From assembly GCA_023014485.1 (NCBI GenBank), contig JAJOZX010003207.1, positions 124,001 to 188,000 on the forward strand: a stretch of DNA of 64,000 nucleotides. Direction: 5' to 3'. The notes under the pieces are model-generated. The model ran no database searches, had not been told where the DNA came from, and was given only the letters and a program-made list of their open reading frames with translations. Of the stretch, positions 31,236-41,769 are shown piece after piece; positions within the stretch are counted from its first letter, which is position 1, and each line of letters opens with the position of its first letter. A program made the position numbers and the translations under genes. The DNA is from Bathynomus jamesi (taxonomy: Eukaryota > Arthropoda > Malacostraca > Isopoda > Cirolanidae).

Positions 31236-32640
31236 TCAATCTTTTTCTCGCTCAATGTGAATACACATAATCGTGTAGATTCCATTCATCCATCGTGTTC
31301 TGTCTATCAGGCAGGTCCAACTCATGTGTCCCGCCAAAAGTGTTCTATCTTGAGCTATCCTTTTCATCTCATGATAGCTCCTGCCTGCCTTCAAATCATC
31401 CAGCATTGCTTTCCTTTTCCTTCCCCTTAGCCTTTTACCTTCATATCTACCCTCTATCACCTTCAACAATCCTTCTCCTCTCAACACATGTCCGATCCAT
31501 TTCTTCTGTCTTTCTCGTATCAACTTAATGAGTCTTCTTTCCTCCCTTACCTGTTGCAGTACTTCATTACTTTGGTGTTCCCTCCAGCTTATTTCTAGCA
31601 TTCTTCTCCAAATCCACATTTCAAAACTTTCCGGGAGTTTCTTTTCATTGTTTTCAGTGTCCATGTTTGTTTCTCCTCCTTACAATACCACACTCCATAT
31701 CAAGCTTTTTACTAACCTTTTCTTCAGCTTCAAGTTGAGTTTACCTGTTAGTAGTCTTTTCTCTCTCTCAAAAGCTACCTTACCCATACCAATTCTAGAT
31801 CTTACTTCCTTACTGCAATCTCCATTGTTGGTTAATAGGCTTCCCAGATATTTAAACTGCTCAGCTTCTTTTAAGGTCCGATTTCCTATCGTTAGGTTCA
31901 TTTGTGCCCCTTTCCTTCTTGCAATTTTCATTACCTTTGTCTTGGTCTCACTAGATTCATAAGTTAGTAAAGGTTTAAGCTGCACACGGACTCTACAGAC
32001 AGCTTTATTAATATTGTTACATAATGATTTAATATACGCGAGACTGGTGGGTGGGGAAGGGGAATGAGGGAGTGTGGAGGTTGTGTAATGTCTATTTTTG
32101 GTTCAAATTCACTAGTATATAAAAAAATTGTATTGTGGTATATCTTCCTATAGACTTGCAGTAATCATAATGGAACCTTATTACTGTGTAAGACTAGTAA
32201 ACATGGCGTTCAACGCTGTTCACGATCATATTAATCGTTTATCTTTATGAACACGTTATTTTCTTCAAGTCAAGTTATCTTCTTCACAGAAGGCTTTTAA
32301 GTGGTTGCTAAACAAAGAATTATCATTAAGCACATTATCATTGAGATCAGCAATAATAGCTACACAGTACACATGTTGTATCCAACTCATCAATAATATT
32401 GACGTGCCCCAATTTAATGAAGTAATCTTCTTCATTATCAACTGCCTGAAAAGGCATATCGATACATAGAATGGCACATTTTTTGTTATCAACACAAATT
32501 TCTATTCCAGTTGGCCAGTTTCAACCAAGTTTCAATTCATTAATATATTTCCCATATATAACTTCCACTGCATAGCTACCCCACCAGGTGGGTGGCCTGC
32601 AAACAGACCGTCTTGTTTATCGTTGGTGGCTTCCCCTATC
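31236..32640 (-). pseudogene. RTE-like LINE remnant (right arm)
   Basis: It mirrors 16400-17800. The RT C-terminal frames are 31985-31680 (EAEQFKYLGSLLTNNGDCSK) and 31664-31236 (FEMWIWRRMLEISW), with the endonuclease piece IADLNDNVLNDNSLFSNHL at about 32350-32290 and GGVAMQWK near 32580. The 32040-32260 stretch between them has no coding sense. Confidence 0.75.
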
Positions 32641-33060
32641 CCATGAAAATTACTCCACAAACTATTTGTTTGAAAGCTTTGTATCCAGAGATTTGGGCAA
32701 GAGGGTGGCCATTCTGGTGACTGATCTTCACCATTCAGCAAGCAGGTGAAGGTTGAACTAGTGATGGTGAGAAGTGAAACTTGTCTGAGCCAAAAGTTCG
32801 GGTGCATATCTGGATCTTGGCTTTTAAAATTAGAAATGTTTCCCAATTTGGTCTTTATATCTAAGCCTGTGATTGTTATTTCTGGCATCTCCTCCTTGCC
32901 TCTGAACTTCCATTACTTCCTCATTCCATTCTCTGCTTGATTACTTCACGTTGTTTCACATTTTTATCACATTGGCTCCACCAAAGTTCCTTCCTAGAAC
33001 TGCAAAGGTGGTGCTCATCTGTGCAGGTTACTCCTGAAGCCTCTCTTCAAGATGTTTACC
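32641..33060 (-). other. Unrecognised stretch, mirror of 16050-16400
   Basis: The open frame 32888-32532 is conserved with the left arm (5 differences in 118 residues), but no domain is recognised before the LINE endonuclease piece. Confidence 0.3.
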
Positions 33061-33304
33061 GTTCCCCCCTAATACTTCTCTCTCTCTATTTCACCCATTG
33101 TCACTGACGCATTCATAGTGTCCAAGTAGTTCTTTAAATTCTTTTTTATTACTCTGTTGCTCCAATTATAACAGTCATAATATCTATCGCATGGAGCTTC
33201 CACTTCCACATTCTTTTTAAAGTCATTCTTCAAGTCTTGATATTTTGTGACTTTTTCCTCTCTGCTGTTAATTCTGTAATCATTTGGAACACTTACATCT
33301 ATTA
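33061..33304 (-). pseudogene. R2-like LINE C-terminal segment (right arm)
   Basis: Mirror of 15753-16010, reading IIDVSVPNDYRINSREEKVT and KYQDLKNDFKK. It is separated from its upstream part (33750-33869) by the piggyBac-type MITE. Confidence 0.65.
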
Positions 33305-33308
33305 TTAA

Positions 33309-33745
33309 TCCCTTCACTATGGTGACATATGTACGTATGTCTGATTAGTGTGCTCCAATATATAACGACATTATTGACATGCGTGTATATGTCCATTTCT
33401 GATTTTAGTTACAAATATTTAAGTTTAGGACATACACGCATATGTCATTGTATATTGGAGCGTGCTAATTGTTCAAGTCTTGATATTTTGTGACTTTTTC
33501 CTCTCTGCCGTTAATTCCGTAATCATTTGGAACACTTACATCTTATTAATCCCTTCACTATGGTGACATATGTACGTATGTCTGATTAGTGTGCTCCAAT
33601 ATATGACGACATTATTGACATGCGTGTATACGTCCATTTCTGATTTTAGTTACAAATATTTAAGTTTAGGACATACACGCATATGTCATTGTATATTGGA
33701 GCGTGCTAATTGGATATACACACGCATGTCACCATCTTGAAGGGG
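33309..33745. mobile_element. piggyBac-type MITE with 243-bp internal tandem duplication
   Basis: TTAA lies on both sides (33305-33308 and 33746-33749). Two copies of a 243-bp unit begin at 33231 and 33474 (CAAGTCTTGATATTTTGTGA at each start). The unit spans the outer LINE sequence plus most of the MITE, so the duplication arose after the MITE inserted. The left-arm MITE is single copy (225 bp). Confidence 0.85.
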
Positions 33746-33749
33746 TTAA

Positions 33750-33869
33750 AGCAGTTTTACCTTTTTTCCCACACTACTAGGTCTGGTTTTACTGCTTTAT
33801 TTTCTATGCATGTTCCTGCTGGTATGATGGTGTCATAGAAAATAGTTACTATTTCATTTCCTACTAGTG
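33750..33869 (-). pseudogene. R2-like LINE segment (right arm)
   Basis: Mirror of 15399-15519: translation VTIFYDTIIPAGTCIENKAV with KPDLLV on the minus strand, between the MITE and the family A element. Confidence 0.6.
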
Positions 33870-35697
33870 GTGGAGGGTAGACTGTCCGAAGTTGTGATGT
33901 TAAAAAAAACATTTATTCGTTCAAAGTCGCAGAGGTCTTCATTTTGTGACACTTGATGAAACATGCATCACGTACAAATTTTATCCAATTTGGTACATAT
34001 TTAGTGACTGCTCACAGCATTCAAAAATATGAAATTTTGGGAGAAATCACAATTTCTTACCTTTGATACCAATTTGCGTCATAAATTTATACTGCTTTAT
34101 TTTATAAAAAACTTGCTTTTGTAGGGGTTAAAATTTTTCTTCGATGGAACTCAACAACTTGAAAAAGAAACTGGCGTTGCACTTCACTGGTCGTAATGGT
34201 TTCATTAAAATCAGTGGCAAGTTTACCATTCTTTCAGCGCACTCATTAACCACTTTCAGCTGGGAAACTAAATCCTTTCCATGAATATATGCTGGGTGTT
34301 CAACCATGCAGCTGGATCTACTGTTAGAAATGATTCATCAATTTTCATAGCCTTGAAAAAATTCAATGATCTGCACGTTATAAAGTCAGAAAGATTCTTA
34401 CATTTGAAAGTCCGAATTGTTTTGCATTCGACTCTGCGAAGATCTTTAGTTTTAACTTGGTTTCCAAGAGCTTCCACCATTGCACCCTTTTCTCGAGTTG
34501 TTGACTTCTGAAAAAAATGCTAAAGGTGCTAAATCCTCGCATAAGTACCAAAGGTGGGATCTGAGTTTGCCTAATGCCACAGTCGATATCTCCTTATCAA
34601 TTTCTTGGGAATCTTCCAGCTTTATTATCATCCATAGATCATTGATCGGGGCAATGGCAGCTCTTATTGCATTAAACCAGGCTTTTATGTATATTGATAC
34701 GCAAAATATGTTAAGTTTGATGGCTTCTTTTTCTTTGTCTCTCAAATTGAATTGATCTCGAAATAGATAGATTTTTAAGTAATAAATGCCTTTGGGCCAT
34801 CCATCTTGCCCTATGGTATGCTCCAGGAGCTGTAAAGTGTATCCCTCTTGATGGTTTTGCCCCCAAAGAAATGAGGGCTAGCTCTAGGAATTCCTGATAA
34901 TCGTGGCGCTCATGGTTGTCTTGCAATTTTTCATGCAGACATTGGTACCAGGTCTCCACGTTCCCGCTTCACCCATTCTAATTCTTTTTCTGACATTTCT
35001 CTGGCATCACTTTCAAGGGGAGTATATTCACTGCTGTCTAACCAAGATCACTGATCTTTGAACATTGCAAAAATATCTATATCAGGCCTTCGAGATACAA
35101 AGAATTTGTCAAAGACAGCTCCCACTACTATTTCAAGAATGTGGTGGCGGCAAGCTAGGAAAAGTATTTTCTGCTGGAGTCCCTGTTCAATGGTGGTGCA
35201 GGTTCCTCCATGGATGCCAGTATTGCTGGCTGTTGTATCAAAACAAAGACCAGCAATCCAGTTTCGTTTGCCATCCCATTCCTCTATTAACTGTGATATT
35301 GCTCTACCCATCTTGACTCCCGTACCATCTGCCGGCCACTGCCAAGTCAGAAAAATAGTCGGAGAGAATAGGAAAGGGGTGAAAGATGAAAAGAAGTAAA
35401 ATAAGAACGCTTACAAACCATGCAAACACAGTCTTAACTCACAGTCATACCATGCAAACTACAGACATGCAAGTAAAGAGAGTTACAGACATGCAAGTAA
35501 GGAGAGGATAAGAAAAAAACAATTAGGTAAAGTTAAACAAAAAGTGGGTTAGTTTATTCTACGAGCTACATCTACGTTCATGTTAGTCTAATTTTTTTTT
35601 TTTAATTTTATTGCTGGCATCCCACGCTGGGATTAATCGTCAACAGACTCATCCTCGACCACCACCCCCAGACTTCTGTTACTAATTGTTTTTTATT

Positions 35698-37534
35698 TTA
35701 AACAACGTTAATATTTATAAAATGCCTATCTAAACGGTTCTTAAACATATTAACGCTGGTAGAGTGAACGACTGACGCGGGAAGATTATTCCATTTATCA
35801 ATTACTTTAAACGTAAAGAAGTTTTTAGCGATATTAATAATGAAACGTCTGCCACGCAACTTAAATCCGTTATTACCGAGTATTGCTATTATCGAAAGTG
35901 AACAGTTTGTCAAAATTTACGTTATTGATGTTATTAACGATTTTGAAAACTTCAATAAGCTCCCCCCTTAATCTCCTAGTTTCGAGTGAATGCAACTCTA
36001 ACTCTTTTATTCTATCTTCATAAGGCTTGTTGCGCAATGACGGAATTAGTTTCGTGGCACGACGCTGAACCCTTTCTAACCTATCAATATCCTTGCAAAT
36101 GAGGTCTGACTAGGGACTTGTAAAGGGGCAATATAATATCCTTCGATTTAAATTCGAAATTACGCGCTATGAAGCCTAACATCCTATTAGCTTTTGCGCA
36201 AGACTCCAGGCACTGGTTCCTAACTTTTAAATCCTTAGATACGCGTTCGCCTAAATCTACTTCCTCGTCAACGCTCGCTAACTCTCATCCATCGTGTACG
36301 TGTAATTATTGTTACGAGAACCTACATGCAAAAGTTTACATTTGTTTACGTTAAATTGCATCTGCCACTTATTCGTCCACTCCATAATCCCATTTACATC
36401 GTCTTGGAGCCTATTTCTATCGTCCTCGTTAACAACCTTACCGCCTATTTTAGTATCGTCCGCGAATTTTGACACGTTACTAGTCAATCCTACATCTATG
36501 TCGTTAATGTAAATTACAAATAGCAATGGGCCTAACACTGAACCCTGTGGGACACCGCTACCTACATCCAACCACCCCGATTCACTACCATTAACAACGA
36601 CCCTCTGTCTCCTAGCACGAAGCCATTCCTCTAACCAGTTAGCTACCTGACCGCGTATACCGTGCGCTTTAACCTTCGCAATTAATCTTCTATGCGGAAC
36701 TGTATCGAACGCCTTTTTAAAATGTAAATAAATAACGTCAGCCGCTCTATGCCTATCGTATTTGCGCACTATTTCGTTATAAAATTCTAACAAATTAGTT
36801 AAACAAGATCTATGGCGTCGAAACCCATGCTGACTACTATTAATCAAATCTCTACTTTCTAAGTGATCGATGATACGATCCCTAACTACGGATTCCAAAA
36901 GTTTACCTACAATTGACGTTAAGTAAGCTAATGGGCCTATAATTGTTAGGTTCCGTATGGTCGCCTTTTTTAAAAATGGGCGTGACGTTAGCTAACTTGA
37001 AGTCTTCAGGAATAATCGCCGTTTCGAGTGACTGATTAAAAATCTTCGTTCAGGGGCCTACGATAACGTCTTTCAAATCTTTCAAATGTCTGGGATAAAA
37101 AGCGTCAGGGCCTGGAGCCTTGCTAACTTTTAGCCTATCGATATAATGCGCAATCTCACCCTCGTAAACAGTTATTTCATCCAAAATAGTCTCGCTACTA
37201 AATGGAACGATATCGTCCACGTCAGGGACATTATTTACGTCTTCTACGATAAAAACTGTCGCAAAAAAGTTATTGAAAATACCCGCCATCGCCTAAGCGT
37301 CAGAAGCCAAAGCGCCGTTAACATCCACTAGAGGGCCTGTGTTATCTTTTATCGGCTTACGATTATTGATGTATTCAAAAAACTTTTTTGGATTATGTTT
37401 ACTATCCGCAGCTATAAGTATCTCTAAATTACACTTAGCATTCCTAACTGATCTTTTAACCTGACGTCTATGCTCGATATATCTATTAAAGTTAGCTACC
37501 GTGCCATTGCGCTTATTAAGTCTATACGCTCTGT
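35698..37534 (-). pseudogene. CR1-type LINE reverse transcriptase
   Basis: The linker frame 37574-37293 reads RLNKRNGTVANFNRYIEHRR and NPKKFFEYINNRK. Then 37289-37050 reads FFATVF and SKAPGPDAFYPRHLKDL, and 36898-36278 holds the palm: SQHGFRRHRSCLTNLLEFY, KKAFDTVPHRRLIAKVKAHG, GVPQGSVLGPLLFVIYINDI and VSKFADDTKIGGK, with FADD as the catalytic pair. The C-terminal frame 35913-35698 ends in WNNLPASVVHSTSVNMFKNR. Stops and frameshifts at about 37290, 36900-37050 and 35920-36270 break it, but the palm box is intact. Confidence 0.88.
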
Positions 37535-37541
37535 TACGTTC

Positions 37542-38472
37542 AGGGATGGGAAATCGAAATCTTTTTCGATTCAAACTCGAATCCGATTTTCACGCAATTA
37601 GAAATATAGATTCGAATTCGGATTCAAATTTTTCGGTTTTTATCGATTCGGATTATTTCTTTTTCGATTTCGATCCGATTCGAATCCGATTCGGATCCAG
37701 GCCTAATTTTTCTTGATTTTTATGAGTTCATTTAATAAAATTATACCTATCATCGTTGTTTTAGTCAAGGGGTGGCTATTATTAATAAGTTTCATTTTTA
37801 ACAAATAATACAGATAATTCTCAGTCTATTAACGATCTAAGTAATAACTTTAGATTTACTCTTAATAAGGTGCAAAAAAAAATCATTCATATAAGCTAAT
37901 TTATTAAACAATTAAGGCTCATATATACAAGAAATATTAATTATAGCATACATAAAAATTAAAATATGATAATATACTTTAAGAAATATATCCACTGTAT
38001 AGATACAAATTTACAAATTAAAATTAGCCCTGACAACTAAGATATTTTCAATGTTCGAAGGCAAAAGGTTATTTCTTTGAGGAGCGTGTGAAATTGTCAC
38101 TCTCGGACAATACCAAAATTTAAGGATTAGGATTAGCACCTTAATGGATGGAGTATAGGATTAGTATGATTTTTGTCCGAGCAAACAGATTCTCGGAAAG
38201 ATCAGTCTTTACCTGTGGTGAAACCGGAAACGTTAATAAGCCTTATAAGTTATTTATAAGTTATAACCAAATTTTTAAAATCCGGATCCATATTTTTTAG
38301 CGATTTGAATTCGAATTCGGATTCATCGTTTCTTTTCGATTCGGATCAAAATTTCGATTCAGATCCGCGCCCGTTTTTCGATTCGAATTTTTTTTCGATT
38401 CAGATTTCTCAAAAAATATCGATTAATTTCCGATTATCGATTCGAATCCGATCCGATTTCCCATCTCTGGAC
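37542..38472. mobile_element. hAT element, 931 bp, TSD TTACGTTC
   Basis: The 8-bp TSD TTACGTTC is perfect (37534-37541 and 38473-38480). Ends AGGGATGGGAAATCG and CAGAGATGGGAAATCG are inverted; the right end has a few extra bases (CTGGAC). Both subterminal regions are full of GATTCGAAT / ATTCGGATT repeats. The centre is AT-rich and non-coding. It splits the CR1 ORF2. Confidence 0.88.
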
Positions 38473-38600
38473 TTACGTTCGTTTATGAACTCGCCTATTT
38501 CCCTAGTCCACCACTTGGGCCTACCATGATTTCTAGCGCGCTTGGGCCTACGAAGAATAAACTCCCTTTCAATATTCATAAAACCTTCTTTAAACGCCTT

Positions 38601-39398
38601 CTAATGCAAATTTGTGTCATCACCCATAAATAAGTTATCCCAATCCACTACTCTCATCCTATCCGCAAAACTATCAAAATTAGCCCTACGAAAATCAGGG
38701 ACTTCTATTATGTTACTATTCTTAGTGTTTTCTATCGATAACTTAAACCTAAGAATTTGATGATCACTACATCCTAAACTCTTGCCTACTTCTAAACTAT
38801 CGACTATATTTTCGCCGTTCGTCATCACCAAATCTAAAATATTGTCACCGCGCGTTGGTCCGGTAACTATTTGTCGTAAAAAATTATCCTCCATGAACTC
38901 AATCAATCTCAAACCCTCCTTATTACCAGTAAAAGTCTCGTAATTAACATTAGGGCAGTTAAAGTCTCCGACAATTATACTATTCCGATTGTCAATGAAG
39001 TTACGAAGAAGTGAGTAAACTCTAGTATCGGTGTCGAAGGGTTGAACGGGAGGTCTATAAACAACAACAAAATTAAAACTAATACTACGCGCCCTAACTT
39101 CAACGCATGTCGCATTAATTGCTGCTGGAAAATCTCTCTTAACCTCGATAGCCCTAAGGGAATTACGAATGTACAGCAAAACGCCGCCACCAAACCTATG
39201 TAACCTATCATTAGTAAAGAGTTTAAAACCCGGTATATCAAGTTCCCCCAACAAGTCCCGAGTCACGATATTTAACCACGTTTCAGTGATAGCAACTATA
39301 TCGTAGTTGCCGGAAAAAATTATCGCCTGAAATTCGTTTAATTTATTTCTAATATTACGCGCGTTATAATAAAAGACGTTTAAGGTATTTTTTACCAC
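38601..39398 (-). pseudogene. CR1-type LINE APE endonuclease domain
   Basis: The 265-codon frame holds an almost complete apurinic-type endonuclease, which nicks the target DNA. It starts VFYYNARNIRNKLNEFQAII (Asn for the metal site), then DIVAITETWLN with the catalytic Glu, GGGVLLYIRNSLRAIEVKRD, VVVYRPP, SIIVGDFNCPNVNYET with the GDFN box, and GCSDHQILRFKL with the SDH box. It ends at a stop near 38601 and continues toward the RT after a hAT element. Confidence 0.9.
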
Positions 39399-40324
39399 GG
39401 GCCGGCGTTTAAAACTATTTTTCAGGTTGGGCCCGCGTTCCCCGGACCCACAACGTTTAAAGAAGGCTTCGACCTATACAGCTTTCGCACGTTTTCGTCT
39501 ATTATTCTTCATCTTTGTATTGATGATTTTAAGAGGGTAACCTCCCTAATATCAACTCCTGCTGCCTGAAGAGCAGGAGTAACTATGTGCATTGCTTCTC
39601 TTAAAGATGTATTTGTACGATCCAATGCAGCAGAGAACTAGGATCGTTGATTATTCGCCGAGGATTTGGATTTGATATTTATCGTTTCGAGGGAGTTGAA
39701 ATAGAAGTAGAAGGCACGGGATTGGAGATTTTTCGTTTATGATATTCACTTATGCATGTTTCCTCCTCAGTGTCATTTGATGTAGAATCTAGTTCATCCT
39801 TTGAATTTCCTGTCTTTGTTTGCTTTTCAGCAGTGTTCATGTCATTTTTTTTTTTCGAAGCTCATTTTCTGCCTCTAGCCTCTTTTCCTTCCTTTCCATT
39901 TCCGCCACGAAAACTTTATCTTGACCAGCCATGTACATTTTTCGCACTCCACGTTGATCTTCCAGAAATTCCTAATCTTCTGCAATCTTTATTAGGCCAC
40001 TTGCATTTGCATGAGATAGATATATCAAAAAGAATATCAAGCTGTTCTTCAAATGCTTTTGTGTTAGATTCTTGGGTGCTGCTTTCTCTATGCTTATTTT
40101 TCCCCCAAGCATACATACTGGTTATAGATTTTCTTGAGTTTGGCAACAACATTTGGTTTTTGTGATGATGGTATATTGGCCTTCCTCCACATTACGAACG
40201 TTTCCTCAACAGTAATTGATGCTGCTTCTGGTAGCGTTTGCTTCTCCTTTTTTATGCTATGGAATAAGCGACAAAGCACTTGTTTAAGTATTGGAAGCGG
40301 ATTTCCATCATATTATTTCCCATG

Positions 40325-40565
40325 CAGGGGCAGATTTAGACCGTCTTCCGGAAGACGGTCAGAATGATAAATATGATGTCATTTTCCATTGTTTTATTTT
40401 TATATCTTTCATTTCATTTACAGTAAAAATATGATATAGCAACTTGAAAATGTACTTCTGCCAAAAATGTGCTACCGAAAATTTCACAATTTACAATAGT
40501 TCCGTATGCTTTTTTTACTTTTCAAATTTTGGAAGACTCAGCCCAGAAGGGTGGATCCGCCCCTG
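40325..40565. mobile_element. MITE, 241 bp, hAT-like ends
   Basis: Inverted ends CAGGGGCAGATTTAGAC and CAGGGGCGGATCCACCC. Absent from the left arm, where the matching site reads GGTATCATGGGAAAT (about 12939). The flank duplication is only about 5-6 bp as read (ATGG/CATGG), so superfamily is uncertain. A small palindrome, GACCGTCTTCCGGAAGACGGTC, sits at 40339-40360. Confidence 0.65.
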
Positions 40566-40999
40566 CCATAACACCAATCAGCCATACTGTATTTTTGCCT
40601 TCTAGTTTCAGTCATTTTTGTGGTGAGCCTAAATATAGTTAGATAAATTTGCTAGCCAAATAAGCTTATGTAATCTTTATTAGGCCATTTGCATTTACAC
40701 GAGATATTGCAAACATAATTTCTGAAACATAAATGATAACCATTAGTAACAAGAAAAAGCTATAAATAATACATAAATGAAAAAAACTGAACATTTAAAT
40801 ATTGTGCTGTACACTACAGAGGATGCGAAATTTACCCTATTTCAGCAAATTTCATGTCCTCTGAGCAGTCGCTTAATATTACTCAAACAACTCTATATTT
40901 TACCAGGCATATTCTAAGACCAAACCTCATCAATTGACAGGGTATGCGAACTCAATTTTCAAAATTAGTTTTTTGGGGACAGTCTAGTGGAGGGGTATG

Positions 41000-41629
41000 T
41001 TCCCAGGATCTTTTGGTGACTGGGATCTGGTGCTCTTTGCAGAGGTGCAAATGAATGAGCCTGCCGATCTTATTATGTGTGTATGTACCACCGATCCCCC
41101 AGCAGTGTTGTGCAACCTGATATTAGGTGTCCTACACTCTCCACTTCACTGAATGATAAGTGCAGAACCTGCACTTATTCAGTGAGATTCCAGCCATCTT
41201 TTTAAAACCATTTGTGTGTAGCGCTTGGTCTTGTGTGCCTATTATGATTTATTCTCCATCAAAATGCAAGGTACCTCCATTTAGCCATTCTTATGATCTT
41301 TTTTATCTCTATAGTCTCTCTCTATTTCAGTTGCAAATCTTCCCACCCTAGCACTTCGTCTCCAATGTTCCTGGGTTTTCTGGTACTTCTCTTTCTTCCT
41401 GAATGCTTGTTGGTGTAAAATGTTTGGCTAGCTTGGTAACTGAAGTTCGCTGCTGTGGTTTTTTCCACGATGTTCACATACCAAGCTTAGATGGGGGTTG
41501 ATGGCACTGATCAGGTACTGGCCAGTACTAACTATGGTAGATCTGTGCATTTGGTTAATCTCCATAAAAAAAAACATCTTTATTGCGGATAATTTACAAT
41601 CCATAGCCATTTAACCCAACATACAAATA
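41000..41629 (-). pseudogene. R2-like LINE segments (right arm)
   Basis: Mirror of 10597-10871 and 12157-12511 without the mariner. It includes the zinc-finger region and the empty mariner site (about 41345-41366). Minus frame 41610-41428 carries MEINQMHRSTIVSTGQYLIS. Confidence 0.5.
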
Positions 41630-41769
41630 CAATCTTATCTTATCTTTTTTTTTCCTTCTTTAATTTACCGCCGATTCGTACCTAGTGAAAGTGGTACATA
41701 TCTTAATGAGTCAGTGGGTGGCAATCAAGGAATTAAGACCTTCCTAATTTGCGAATATTCCTCTGCAGT

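Larger units (their letters stand above)
35326..39510 (-). mobile_element. CR1/Jockey-type LINE inserted in right arm
   Basis: The insert replaces 188 bp of family A sequence (left-arm 13756-13943). The LINE runs on minus: ORF2 endonuclease from 39398, RT and C-terminus to about 35698, then a 3' A-rich tail near 35612-35588 (T-run on plus). The 35326-35587 remainder is not recognised; it holds a doubled ACAGACATGCAAGTAA unit (35460-35505). No TSD was found. A 931-bp hAT element sits between the endonuclease and RT parts. Confidence 0.8.
34268..40300 (-). pseudogene. Family A transposase, right-arm copy, interrupted
   Basis: The N-terminal frames are 40279-40094 and 40152-39752 (MWRKANIPSSQKPNVVAKLK; GISGRSTWSAKNVHG). 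The core resumes after the CR1 at 35311 with LCFDTTASNTGIHGG and ACRHHILEIVVGAVFDKFF, so the CxxH motif (CRHH) is intact here. The C-terminal frames 34959-34711, 34745-34452 and 34480-34268 follow. The segment with HFDGK, the presumed first catalytic Asp (13756-13943 in the left arm), is missing because the CR1 insertion replaced it. This copy cannot encode a transposase. Confidence 0.72.
33878..40986 (-). mobile_element. Family A DNA transposon, right-arm copy, enlarged by CR1
   Basis: Same ends as the left copy (TAGACTGTCC at 33878, complement at 40986) and the same 8-bp duplication, GTGGAGGG here (33870-33877 and 40987-40994). About 4.2 kb of the length is a CR1 LINE (35326-39510) and 241 bp a MITE. 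Confidence 0.85.

Noticed and set aside
33305..33749. CRISPR-like array from repeated ACATATG units
   Set aside because: Only two long units caused by tandem duplication, in a eukaryotic MITE.
37501..37716. Frame rich in DSDSD
   Set aside because: Translation of GATTCG repeats in a hAT element.
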